Below, in pieces: positions 9,481 through 15,711 of a stretch of DNA of 15,711 nt (position 1 is its first letter; the number at the start of each line of letters is the position of its first letter). The notes below the pieces were generated by a model. It was not told the origin of the DNA, did no database searches, and was given only the letters and a program-made list of their open reading frames with translations. The translations under genes were made by a program, and so were the position numbers. Source of the DNA: an uncultured Eubacteriales bacterium. Its GTDB lineage: Bacteria; Bacillota; Clostridia; Oscillospirales; Butyricicoccaceae. The DNA lies in NCBI GenBank assembly GCA_900555855.1, contig USML01000039.1:1-15711 (forward strand). Reading direction: 5' to 3'.

Positions 9481-10698
9481 TTATTCTTTTTTTCGCCGCA
9501 GGATCGATCGGGGCGGCGCATAGCAGGGCAGTCTGGCATAAACGGTCATGTGGGGCACATTGGCCAGGGCCAGCGGCTCCCCCTCTCCGTTTTTCATCTC
9601 CTCCAGCACCACCGGCAGCGCATCCCTGCCGGGAATCAGCAGCTCCAGCCGGTCTCCCGCCGCAAAGCGGTTTTTGTGCTTCAGCCGGGCGCGGCCCGTT
9701 TCGTCGCAGGCCTCCACCACGGCGCACACATCCCATTCCCGGATGTAATTGCTGTCTGTCCTGTGCTGAGAATTGGGATCGCCAAAGTAAAAGCCGGTAA
9801 AATATTCCCGGTGGCTCACCTTATGGACCTCCTCCAGCAGGCTCTGCGGCGGGGCATAATGCTCCGGATCCTTTGCATAAAGCTCTGCCGCCCGGCGGTA
9901 AGCCCCGGTGACCACGGCGGCATAGTAAGCCGTTTTTACCCGGCCCTCGATCTTAAAGCTTCCAATGCCTGCCTGCGCCAGCCGATCCAAGTAGGGCAGC
10001 AGATTCATGTCCTTGGAATTAAAAATGTAGGTCCCGGCGCTGTCCTCCTCCACCGGCATATATTCCCCCGGACGATATTCCTCCACTACCCGGTAGCTCC
10101 ACCGGCAGGGCTGGGCGCATGCGCCCCGGTTGGCATCTCTGGACGCCAGATAATTGGACAGCATACACCTGCCGGAATAGGCCATGCACATGGATCCGTG
10201 GACAAAAGCCTCCAGTTCCAGCTCCGGCGGCGTATGGGCCCGGATATGCCGGATCTCCTCCAGCGTCAGCTCCCGGGCCAGCACGATCCGGCTGGCGCCC
10301 AGCTCGTGCCACATACAGGCCGCCTCCGAATTGACGATGCTGGTCTGGGTGGAGATATGGATGCGGCAGCGGGATGCATAGCGCTTCGCCAGACGCAAAA
10401 CGCCCAGATCCGCCAGGATGATGGCGTCTGCCCCGCAGGCATCCAGAAAGGCCAGATAATCCGGCAGCTGCGCCAGCTCCGGATCCCGGGGCAGGGTGTT
10501 CACCGTTACATAGACCCGAACGCCCCGTTCATGGCACCACCGGACGGCCTGGGCCAGCTCCTCCCGGCTGAAATTGCCGGAGGCAGAGCGCATGCCGAAG
10601 GCCTTGCCGGCCAGATAGACGGCGTCTGCCCCGTAATCCACGGCGAAGCGGAGCTTTTCCGGGTCGCCGGCCGGGGCCAGGATCTCCGGGCGGATCAT
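9481..10698 (-). CDS. U32 peptidase-family protein, TrhP-type tRNA hydroxylation factor
   Basis: U32 proteins are iron-sulfur proteins formerly listed as peptidases. The TrhP branch installs 5-hydroxyuridine at position 34 of tRNAs with prephenate as a cofactor source. The 405 residues begin with EILAPAGDPEKLRFAVDYGADAVY, the family signature opening. The four cluster-binding cysteines are C171 and C178 (SMCMAYSGRC) and C194 and C198 (ACAQPC). A C-terminal domain (about 310-400) follows the SNYIREWDVCAVV strand. Its ATG overlaps the mltG stop as ATGA (10695-10698). MltG followed by an O-methyltransferase and two U32 genes is the known Bacillus order (yrrL-yrrM-yrrN-yrrO), so a single U32 gene here is a reduced version. 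The family is certain; the exact tRNA role is by homology. Confidence 0.9.
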   Translation of the reverse strand: MIRPEILAPAGDPEKLRFAVDYGADAVYLAGKAFGMRSASGNFSREELAQAVRWCHERGVRVYVTVNTLPRDPELAQLPDYLAFLDACGADAIILADLGVLRLAKRYASRCRIHISTQTSIVNSEAACMWHELGASRIVLARELTLEEIRHIRAHTPPELELEAFVHGSMCMAYSGRCMLSNYLASRDANRGACAQPCRWSYRVVEEYRPGEYMPVEEDSAGTYIFNSKDMNLLPYLDRLAQAGIGSFKIEGRVKTAYYAAVVTGAYRRAAELYAKDPEHYAPPQSLLEEVHKVSHREYFTGFYFGDPNSQHRTDSNYIREWDVCAVVEACDETGRARLKHKNRFAAGDRLELLIPGRDALPVVLEEMKNGEGEPLALANVPHMTVYARLPCYAPPRSILRRKKE

Positions 10699-11786
10699 TG
10701 TCCCGCCGCCACCTTTGCCACGGCCTTGTTGTGCTCTGCCAGCGTGCGGCTGAAGATATGGCTGCCGTCGGCCTTGGCCACATAGTAATAATACTTGGTT
10801 TTTTCCGGCTGGATGGCCGCCATCAGGCAGGCCGAGCCGGGATTGCAGATGGCCGTGGGCGGCAGGCCCTGATTGGTATAGGTGTTATAGGGGCTGTCGA
10901 TCTTCAGATCCTCGGCGGTGAGGGCGTCCTTATGGCCGGTGGCATACATGATGGAAGCGTCGATCTGCAGATAGGGGAAGTTGCCGGGGTCCTTCAGCCG
11001 GTTATAAATGACACTGGCGATCACGGTGCGCTCGTCGGCCTTCTGGGCCTCCTTCTCAATCAGCGACGCCACATTTACCACCTGCGCGATGGTCAGGCCG
11101 TTGGCCTCCGTCAGGTTGCGCATGGCCTTGGTATATTTCTTGACAAAGTTGTTGAGCATCTTGTTGACCACATCCACCGTGTGGGCCTTGTCCCTGGCGG
11201 CGTCTGCCTTTTCGTAGTTGGTATAGAACTCATAGGTATCCGGGAAAAGATAGCCCTCCAGCCGGTTGTCTGTCATGGGGACATCCTGCAGCATGAAATG
11301 GGCAAAATCGTAATGGTTCACCACATCCCAGAAGACCGCCTCCCGCACCACATTCTTCTCCACCAGCAGGGCGCAGATCTCCTTCAGGTTATAGCCCTCG
11401 GGGATGGTCACCGTCACCACGCCCCGGGTGGTCTGCGCCGTCTGCAGCGCGTCCATCAGCTGGCCGTAGTCCATGCTGCTGTTCAGCTCATAGGTGCCCG
11501 CGTCAAACTGATCGATGTGCTTGAAACTGGTCATCAGCTTGAACAGGAAGGGATAGCGGATAACGCCCGCCTCCTTCAGCTGGGAAGCCACCGCTCCGCT
11601 GGCAGTATCCTCCGTCAGCTTCAGCGTGGCCGGCTGATCTGCCTTCACCAGCGCCAGCACATCGTTTGCCCAGAGCAGGCCAACGGTGGAGATGATCAGC
11701 GAAAGGCCGATGATCAGCAGCACATAGCTCAGCGTATTCATGGCGCCAGCCACGATATGGGCGCCCCTGTTTTTCTTTGTTGCCAT
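10695..11786 (-). CDS. mltG: Endolytic murein transglycosylase MltG (YceG-like)
   Basis: Cleaves nascent glycan strands at the outer face of the membrane and so sets glycan length. The 363 residues have a short basic N-terminus, one membrane anchor (about 18-40), a LysM-like linker (about 50-125), then the catalytic YceG domain. Landmarks are VVTVTIPEGYNLKEI (about 123-137), RLEGYLFPDTYEF (175-187), ASLIEKEA (240-247) with E244 as the likely catalytic glutamate, and TNQGLPPTAICNPG (304-317). AGGAGG lies about 10 bases before the ATG at 11786. It is 15 bases after the CPBP gene and overlaps the U32 gene by 4 bases. Confident. Confidence 0.96.
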   Translation of the reverse strand: MATKKNRGAHIVAGAMNTLSYVLLIIGLSLIISTVGLLWANDVLALVKADQPATLKLTEDTASGAVASQLKEAGVIRYPFLFKLMTSFKHIDQFDAGTYELNSSMDYGQLMDALQTAQTTRGVVTVTIPEGYNLKEICALLVEKNVVREAVFWDVVNHYDFAHFMLQDVPMTDNRLEGYLFPDTYEFYTNYEKADAARDKAHTVDVVNKMLNNFVKKYTKAMRNLTEANGLTIAQVVNVASLIEKEAQKADERTVIASVIYNRLKDPGNFPYLQIDASIMYATGHKDALTAEDLKIDSPYNTYTNQGLPPTAICNPGSACLMAAIQPEKTKYYYYVAKADGSHIFSRTLAEHNKAVAKVAAGQ

Positions 11787-11801
11787 AGTGTAAGCTCCTC
11801 C

Positions 11802-12674
11802 TCACTTCAGGACACGGATCAGAAACAAAACCAAAAGAAGCCACATTCCCGGGGCGATCAGAAGGCCCCGCAGCGCCTGTCCCAGCGGCTTATACTGCAG
11901 ACGGCGGATCCGGTTCTTTTCAATCTGCCGCTCCAGCGAGCGCATGGACAGCGCCAGCGCAGCACAGAAGCAAAACAGGATCGCCAGCATCACATAGGGC
12001 CAGAGCCCCAAGGCGGAGCAGATCCGCGCTCCGCCGGAAAGGGCCAGCGAAAGCCCGTTGTTCAGCAGATGGGCAAAGATGGCAGGCCAGACGGAATCCA
12101 GCACATAGGTCAGATAACCATAAATCATGCCTGCCGCCAACGGACCCGCAAAATTATAAAGATTTCCGTGGATCAGCGCAAAGGCCAGCGACGAAAGGAT
12201 CAGGGCGGGCCAGGTGCCGTAAGGCTCCAGCGCGCTCAGCAGAACGCCCCGGAAAAACAGCTCCTCCACCACCGCAGGCAGCACCGCTGCTGTCAGAAGC
12301 AGCCCGCCGAAGCCGGTAATGCCGTAATGCTCCAGAGCGATGCCCTGGGTATAGTAATGCCCATCCAGCAGCAGCGCCATTCCGCAGTTCAGCAGGGCCG
12401 CCAGCAGCGCCGCCGTCAGCGAAAGCGCCGCCACGCACCAGACCGTCTGCCGCTTATGGGGGCGGAACCGGAACCGGGGCCGCTCCCCCGCTTCGTTTTT
12501 CAGCAGCCGGAGCAGCACCGTTAACGGCACAAAGGCCAATAGCTCCGCGCCAGCCACGCCGGCGATGCTTCTGGGCAGTATGCCCCGGGAAAACAACGCC
12601 TGACAGAGCAGCAGCAGGCCCATGGCCGCCGCCGGGAAAAAGCCCGCCGCCAGCGGGATCCGTTCCTGTTTCAT
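11802..12674 (-). CDS. CPBP-family intramembrane metalloprotease
   Basis: A polytopic membrane protein of the CAAX protease/bacteriocin-processing (Abi/CPBP) family, 290 residues. The motifs are intact: EELFFR (E137, E138, R142), ALIHGN (H169) and HLLNN (H202, N206), which together form the zinc-type active site of Rce1 relatives. At least seven hydrophobic stretches are visible, and the C-terminus has a basic loop (about 243-262) before a last helix. AAGGAG stands 4-5 bases before the ATG at 12674. It lies 24 bases after the GNAT gene and 15 before mltG. The substrate is unknown; no bacteriocin or lipopeptide gene is present, so a role in envelope protein processing is only a guess from the neighbours. 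Confidence 0.9.
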   Translation of the reverse strand: MKQERIPLAAGFFPAAAMGLLLLCQALFSRGILPRSIAGVAGAELLAFVPLTVLLRLLKNEAGERPRFRFRPHKRQTVWCVAALSLTAALLAALLNCGMALLLDGHYYTQGIALEHYGITGFGGLLLTAAVLPAVVEELFFRGVLLSALEPYGTWPALILSSLAFALIHGNLYNFAGPLAAGMIYGYLTYVLDSVWPAIFAHLLNNGLSLALSGGARICSALGLWPYVMLAILFCFCAALALSMRSLERQIEKNRIRRLQYKPLGQALRGLLIAPGMWLLLVLFLIRVLK

Positions 12675-12698
12675 GGTTCTCCTTCCCGAAGCGACGCT

Positions 12699-13523
12699 TC
12701 AGTTATACATCAGATTCAGATAGACCGGCCGGCTGCCCAGCAGACGCGCGGCCTGCTCCGTCAGGGGCCGGATGCTGCCCGCCGCCCGATCCGCTTCCGG
12801 AGAAGGGGCCGGATACTGCGCGCAGCCGGGCGCGATATGCCCCGCCAGACGGCAGGCGCCCTCGCCCACAGCCTCGGCGACGGCGGCGGCTTTATCTGCA
12901 AAGCAATAAGCCTTTACAGCATCGTTTTCTTCTAAGATCACAGCGCCATTTGGGTAAAGCTCCAGCTGCGTTTCCCAATGCTCCGGCGGGCGGACGCCGA
13001 AAAGCAGCTTCCCCGCCGCGCGTTCATAAAGCCCGTTGACCGCGGGGATATCCTCCGGGCTCATGGGGCGGCAGCGCTCGCCGGGCAGCAGCCCCGCCGG
13101 AGACGCCGCCTGCTGCTTCCAGCAGATCTGCGGCAGATAGCCGAAGCGGGCATAATAATCCAGCAGGCCCGGCTCCTCCACGATCAGGACGCTGTACTGC
13201 TGGCCCCGCCGCAGGCCCTCTTCCGCCGCACCGGCCAGCAGACGGCCCATCAGCCCCCGGCCCCGATGCTTCGGAAGCGTGGAAGCGGCATAGATATAAT
13301 GGGCGGCAAACCGGGCCTTCCCCCGCGCCAGCGTCACCGGAAGCATTTGCAGGGAGGAAACGATCTGCTCCCCTTCCCGCCAGACCAGCGTGTCGCCGGG
13401 GCGGTAAGGCCCTTTTTCAAAAAACCACTGCCAAAACGCCGGCCCGTCGGGAAAACAGCGGAGATAAAGCGCCAGCAGCTGCGTTTCGTCGCCGGGGCGG
13501 GCAAAGCCCAGCGCCCCGGTCAT
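12699..13523 (-). CDS. GNAT-family N-acetyltransferase
   Basis: A 274-residue acetyl-CoA-dependent acyltransferase. The N-terminal domain carries motif A, LPKHRGRGLMGRLL (83-96), whose RGRGLMG loop binds the CoA pyrophosphate, and the terminal YYARFGYL (123-130) typical of the fold. A second half (about 140-274) has AYCF and NLMY strands and lacks an obvious second CoA site. The two-part layout is like Eis-type enhanced intracellular survival proteins, though shorter than the about 400 residues of those. The ATG overlaps the tmk stop as ATGA (13520-13523). The substrate cannot be told from sequence. Placement between dTMP genes and cell-wall genes gives no firm clue. Confidence 0.85.
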   Translation of the reverse strand: MTGALGFARPGDETQLLALYLRCFPDGPAFWQWFFEKGPYRPGDTLVWREGEQIVSSLQMLPVTLARGKARFAAHYIYAASTLPKHRGRGLMGRLLAGAAEEGLRRGQQYSVLIVEEPGLLDYYARFGYLPQICWKQQAASPAGLLPGERCRPMSPEDIPAVNGLYERAAGKLLFGVRPPEHWETQLELYPNGAVILEENDAVKAYCFADKAAAVAEAVGEGACRLAGHIAPGCAQYPAPSPEADRAAGSIRPLTEQAARLLGSRPVYLNLMYN

Positions 13524-14185
13524 TCCTGCAGCTCCCGGAAGATCACCTCCATGATCTCCTGATGGATGGACTCGATGGAACGGATCTGCGTCCCGTCCCA
13601 GCAGGCGATCCTGTGCCAGCCGTAATGGGCGCAGAGCTCCAGCGCCCGCTGGTGGCAGCGGATGAGATAGGCATGATCCAGCTCGTGGATATCGCCCTGG
13701 GCTCCCTGCCGCTTCTGCAGCATCCGGAAGGACGCCTCCGGCGGCAGATCCAGAAAGATCACGCAGGTGGGCCGGGGCAGGCCCAGCAGGTCATATTCAT
13801 AGTGAAACAGCCAATCGGAAAACTGAAACAGCGCCTCCTGCTCCAGCTTGGAGGACTGGTGGACGGCGTTGGAGGTGGTATAGCGGTCGCTGAAGATCAC
13901 CCGGCCCGCCTGATAATCCGGCTTCCAGTCGGTCTGGTAGGAGGCGTAGCGGTCTACGGCGAAAAAGGTGGACGCGGCATAGGCGTTCACATCGTCGGGA
14001 TGGCTGCCGAACCGCCCCTCCAGATACATCCGCAGCAGCATGGAGCTGTCGTTGTCATAACGGGGGAAGATCAGCCGTTTATGATCCACGCCCGCCCGGG
14101 TCAGCGCCTGACAGGCCAGCTCCGCCTGGGTGGATTTTCCGCAGCCGTCCGTCCCTTCCAAAACGATCAGATGATGGGCCTTCAT
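13520..14185 (-). CDS. tmk: Thymidylate kinase
   Basis: Phosphorylates dTMP to dTDP. The 221 residues open with the P-loop GTDGCGKST (11-19), then FPRYDNDSS (40-48) and the DRY motifs (78-80, and DRYTTSN at 100-106, which contact the thymidine). A lid region (about 155-172) contains KRQGAQGDIHELD. This is the clostridial branch with a long insert around residues 60-95, distinct from the Escherichia coli type. The ATG at 14185 overlaps the thyX stop as ATGA; a longer open frame reaching 14347 is rejected because it lies inside thyX and has no P-loop-preceding homology. Coming directly after thyX, it would take the product of that enzyme. It could instead act on other deoxynucleotides. Confidence 0.93.
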   Translation of the reverse strand: MKAHHLIVLEGTDGCGKSTQAELACQALTRAGVDHKRLIFPRYDNDSSMLLRMYLEGRFGSHPDDVNAYAASTFFAVDRYASYQTDWKPDYQAGRVIFSDRYTTSNAVHQSSKLEQEALFQFSDWLFHYEYDLLGLPRPTCVIFLDLPPEASFRMLQKRQGAQGDIHELDHAYLIRCHQRALELCAHYGWHRIACWDGTQIRSIESIHQEIMEVIFRELQE

Positions 14186-14949
14186 AGGGTGCGGCTCCGT
14201 TCCCGCACCTGCTCTGCCCGGCCGCAGGTCATTTTTCCCTCGGCGCAGGGGCCGCTGACACAGGCCGGCCCCGCATGGGCAAACAGCGTGGGCGAGACCT
14301 GACGGCAGAGCTTCAGCATCTGCCAGGCCAGCTCCCGGATCTCCCACTGGGCGCGGCTGCAGCAGCGCAGCCGGAAGAAATTATACAGGCTGCGGGCGTT
14401 CATGGTGACCACCAGCTTGGTCTCGCAGGCGTTTGGAAGCACATAGCGGGCATCTTCGATGGCCATTTTCTCCGCCTGACGGAGGGCCGCCTTTTCCGGG
14501 ACGCCCTGCGCCGTCAGCTCCTGCACATGGCGGGCCTGCAGCCGGTCCGCCAGCGAAAGATAGGTCTCGTAGCACTGCTTCATAAAGGCCTGATACTGCC
14601 CGTCCGCTTCCGGATCCCGCGCGATCTCCGGCGGCGTCACAAAGGCAAAGGCGCCCTCTTTGATCTTAACATACCGCTGGGACTGGACGCTGTAGGAGGC
14701 GATGCGGTGCCGGGTGATCTGCGCCAGCAGGCTCCGGGAGACGCCCTCCACGGCAAAGGTATAAACGGCGTGCTCCACCGGGCTTTCATGGCCCATCTCC
14801 GTGAGCATCGCCAGGAATTTTTCGGTCTTTTCCGGCGTCAGTCCCTCCAGAATGGTGTCCGCATCGGCGGGAGAATAGCACAGCTTGGCGGCGGCGGCGA
14901 TGAGCCGCTCCGGATCCGGCGTGTGCTCCAGCAGGGTCACATGCAGCAT
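14182..14949 (-). CDS. thyX: Flavin-dependent thymidylate synthase ThyX
   Basis: Makes dTMP from dUMP with FAD and methylenetetrahydrofolate. The 255 residues contain the diagnostic ThyX motif RHRIASYSVQSQR (80-92), which binds FAD and dUMP. ESPVEHAVYTFAVEGVSR (55-72) precedes it and RAQWEIRELA (199-208) comes later. The C-terminus is Cys-rich (C196, C197, C215, C230, C235, C242), typical of the clostridial branch and possibly a metal site. AAAGGAG lies 8 bases before the ATG at 14949. The longer frame reaching 15114 lies inside the glycosyltransferase and is rejected. It begins 1 base after the glycosyltransferase stop and overlaps tmk by 4 bases. Highly confident. Confidence 0.96.
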   Translation of the reverse strand: MLHVTLLEHTPDPERLIAAAAKLCYSPADADTILEGLTPEKTEKFLAMLTEMGHESPVEHAVYTFAVEGVSRSLLAQITRHRIASYSVQSQRYVKIKEGAFAFVTPPEIARDPEADGQYQAFMKQCYETYLSLADRLQARHVQELTAQGVPEKAALRQAEKMAIEDARYVLPNACETKLVVTMNARSLYNFFRLRCCSRAQWEIRELAWQMLKLCRQVSPTLFAHAGPACVSGPCAEGKMTCGRAEQVRERSRTL

Positions 14950-14950
14950 A

Positions 14951-15711
14951 TCATTGCGCTCCTTTCCATTTCCAGACCATCGCGTCCCATAAATACAGCG
15001 GCAGCTTTGCCATCCGGCGGATCCGCTTTGGCTCCTTTCCCAACCGGTAGAGCCATTCCAGCCCCGCCTTTTGAAAAAACTCCGGCGCACGGCGCACATT
15101 GCCCGCCAGAACATCCATGCTCCCGCCCAGGCCGGCCATGACGGGGACCTCCAGCTGGGCTCCGTGGTCTTCCATAAAATATTCCTGCTTGGGCGCGCCC
15201 AGACAGACCAGCATGGCGTCGGGCCGGGCGGCGTTGATGGCCTCCACCACCGGGGCCTCGTCCTTAAAATAACCGTCGTGGGTCCCGGCGATCTTCAGGC
15301 CGGGATAGGCCGCCTTCAGCTTGTCCGCCGCCTGCTCCGCCACGCCGGGCTTTGCTCCCAGCAGATACAGGCTTCCGCCCTGCTCTGCCAGCGCCTGACA
15401 GAGCGCCTGGGCAAAGCCCACGCCGGTGACCCGGCCCCGCAGCGGCGTTCCCAGTATTTTTGAAGCGTAGATCACGCTGATCCCGTCGGCCAGCACCAGC
15501 TGGGGATCGGTGATCAGGGCCCGGGCCACCGCCGAGCGCTGCTTCTGGCCCCCGGAGCCCTCATAGGGGTACTTCGCAAGCAGCTGGTCGATCCCCAGAC
15601 GCTGCGTCAGCGGCAGAAGGCGCTCCTCCATCTCGCGCCAGCTCTTCCCCGCGAGGACGAGCGGCAGGCAGATGTTGTCTTCGAGCGAGAACGTGTCGAG
15701 AAGGCTGAAGT
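14951..15711 (-). CDS. WecG/TagA/CpsF-family glycosyltransferase with its N-terminus replaced by an ABC ATPase fragment (probable chimera)
   Basis: The minus-strand frame is open from the window edge to the TGA at 14951-14953. From about base 15502 down it is a WecG/TagA/CpsF enzyme, which transfers N-acetylmannosamine or a related sugar to a lipid-linked acceptor in teichoic-acid or exopolysaccharide synthesis. Landmarks are ADGISVIYASKILG (the conserved Asp), RVTGVGF, LYLLGAKPGVAE, CLGAPKQE, GLGGSMDVLAG, RRAPEFFQKAGLEWLYRL and KEPKRIRR. The family usually has about 60 residues before the Asp; here they are missing and an ABC-transporter ATPase takes their place in frame. An ATG at 15631 would be called as a start by a gene finder but lies inside the ATPase part. 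The WecG identity is firm. The fused form is probably not a real protein. Confidence 0.8.
   Translation of the reverse strand, partial: FSLLDTFSLEDNICLPLVLAGKSWREMEERLLPLTQRLGIDQLLAKYPYEGSGGQKQRSAVARALITDPQLVLADGISVIYASKILGTPLRGRVTGVGFAQALCQALAEQGGSLYLLGAKPGVAEQAADKLKAAYPGLKIAGTHDGYFKDEAPVVEAINAARPDAMLVCLGAPKQEYFMEDHGAQLEVPVMAGLGGSMDVLAGNVRRAPEFFQKAGLEWLYRLGKEPKRIRRMAKLPLYLWDAMVWKWKGAQ
15485..15711 (-). other. ABC transporter ATPase fragment (BceA/antimicrobial-peptide exporter type)
   Basis: Read on the minus strand from the edge, the product runs FSLLDTFSLEDNICLPLVL (the segment after the Q-loop), then REMEERLLPLTQRLGI and YPYEGSGGQKQR (the signature; canonical SGGQ preceded here by Gly). 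RSAVARALITDPQLVLAD follows, the Walker B strand. This is the pattern of BceA/YxdL ATPases paired with FtsX-like permeases. The Walker A and Q-loop lie outside the window, and the catalytic Glu after the Walker B Asp is cut away by the join. By eye the outermost 100 bases use CTC, TCG, GCG and GTC codons that are uncommon elsewhere in the window, hinting at another source genome. Confidence 0.82.

Noticed and set aside
10698-12524. A 608-codon plus-strand open frame opposite mltG and the CPBP gene
   Set aside because: Antisense shadow of two well-supported genes, His/Gln/Arg-rich with no domain.
14186-14347. Longer tmk reading frame starting at 14347
   Set aside because: The extra 54 codons lie inside thyX in another frame, are Gly/Arg/Ala-rich and have no homology. 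ATG at 14185 directly precedes the P-loop.

Overview
The window is ordinary GC-rich, low-GC-lineage-style Firmicutes DNA. Most likely it comes from a gut-type Clostridia genome (Oscillospirales or Lachnospirales grade). This is an inference from a reverse rubrerythrin, the clostridial-type ThyX and thymidylate kinase, an RNase M5-like TOPRIM protein, and strong GGAGG ribosome binding sites. I see no rRNA, tRNA, CRISPR array, insertion sequence or prophage gene, and no intergenic gap above about 90 bases.

Layout. (1) Bases 1-984, plus strand: an Rrf2-type regulator (C-terminal part only) followed by reverse rubrerythrin, a small oxidative-stress unit that ends in a strong intrinsic terminator at 1006-1033. 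(2) Bases 2418-1070, minus strand: an ECF sigma factor and its zinc-finger, multi-pass anti-sigma factor, overlapping by 4 bases and preceded by what looks like an ECF-type, self-activated promoter (2438-2466). (3) Bases 9405-2506, minus strand: alaS, a HIT hydrolase, comEC, holA and an RNase M5-like TOPRIM gene. This unit has its own sigma-A promoter (9448-9476) and an intrinsic terminator (2475-2504). (4) Bases 15711-9481, minus strand: a WecG/TagA/CpsF glycosyltransferase (N-terminus replaced), thyX, tmk, a GNAT acetyltransferase, a CPBP membrane protease, mltG and a U32/TrhP-type protein, tightly packed and probably one transcript. Genes in (3) and (4) serve translation (alaS, tRNA hydroxylation), dTMP supply (thyX then tmk), cell-wall synthesis (mltG, wecG), DNA uptake (comEC) and replication (holA). 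Five junctions are ATGA overlaps, so translational coupling is the rule here.

The most notable observation is that both ends look chimeric. At the left, a RecA fragment runs in frame into the middle of an Rrf2 protein. At the right, a BceA-type ABC ATPase fragment runs in frame into the middle of a WecG-family enzyme. Each join lies in a stretch of roughly 18-20 bases that both parents could share (encoding LRKLAG on the left, QLVLAD on the right). This is the pattern expected when a metagenome assembler walks through a short shared k-mer, so I read these fusions as probable artefacts rather than new proteins. The best biological oddity in the interior is ComEC, whose C-terminal metallo-beta-lactamase-like domain has lost its zinc-binding motif. 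I did not find a convincing undescribed system.
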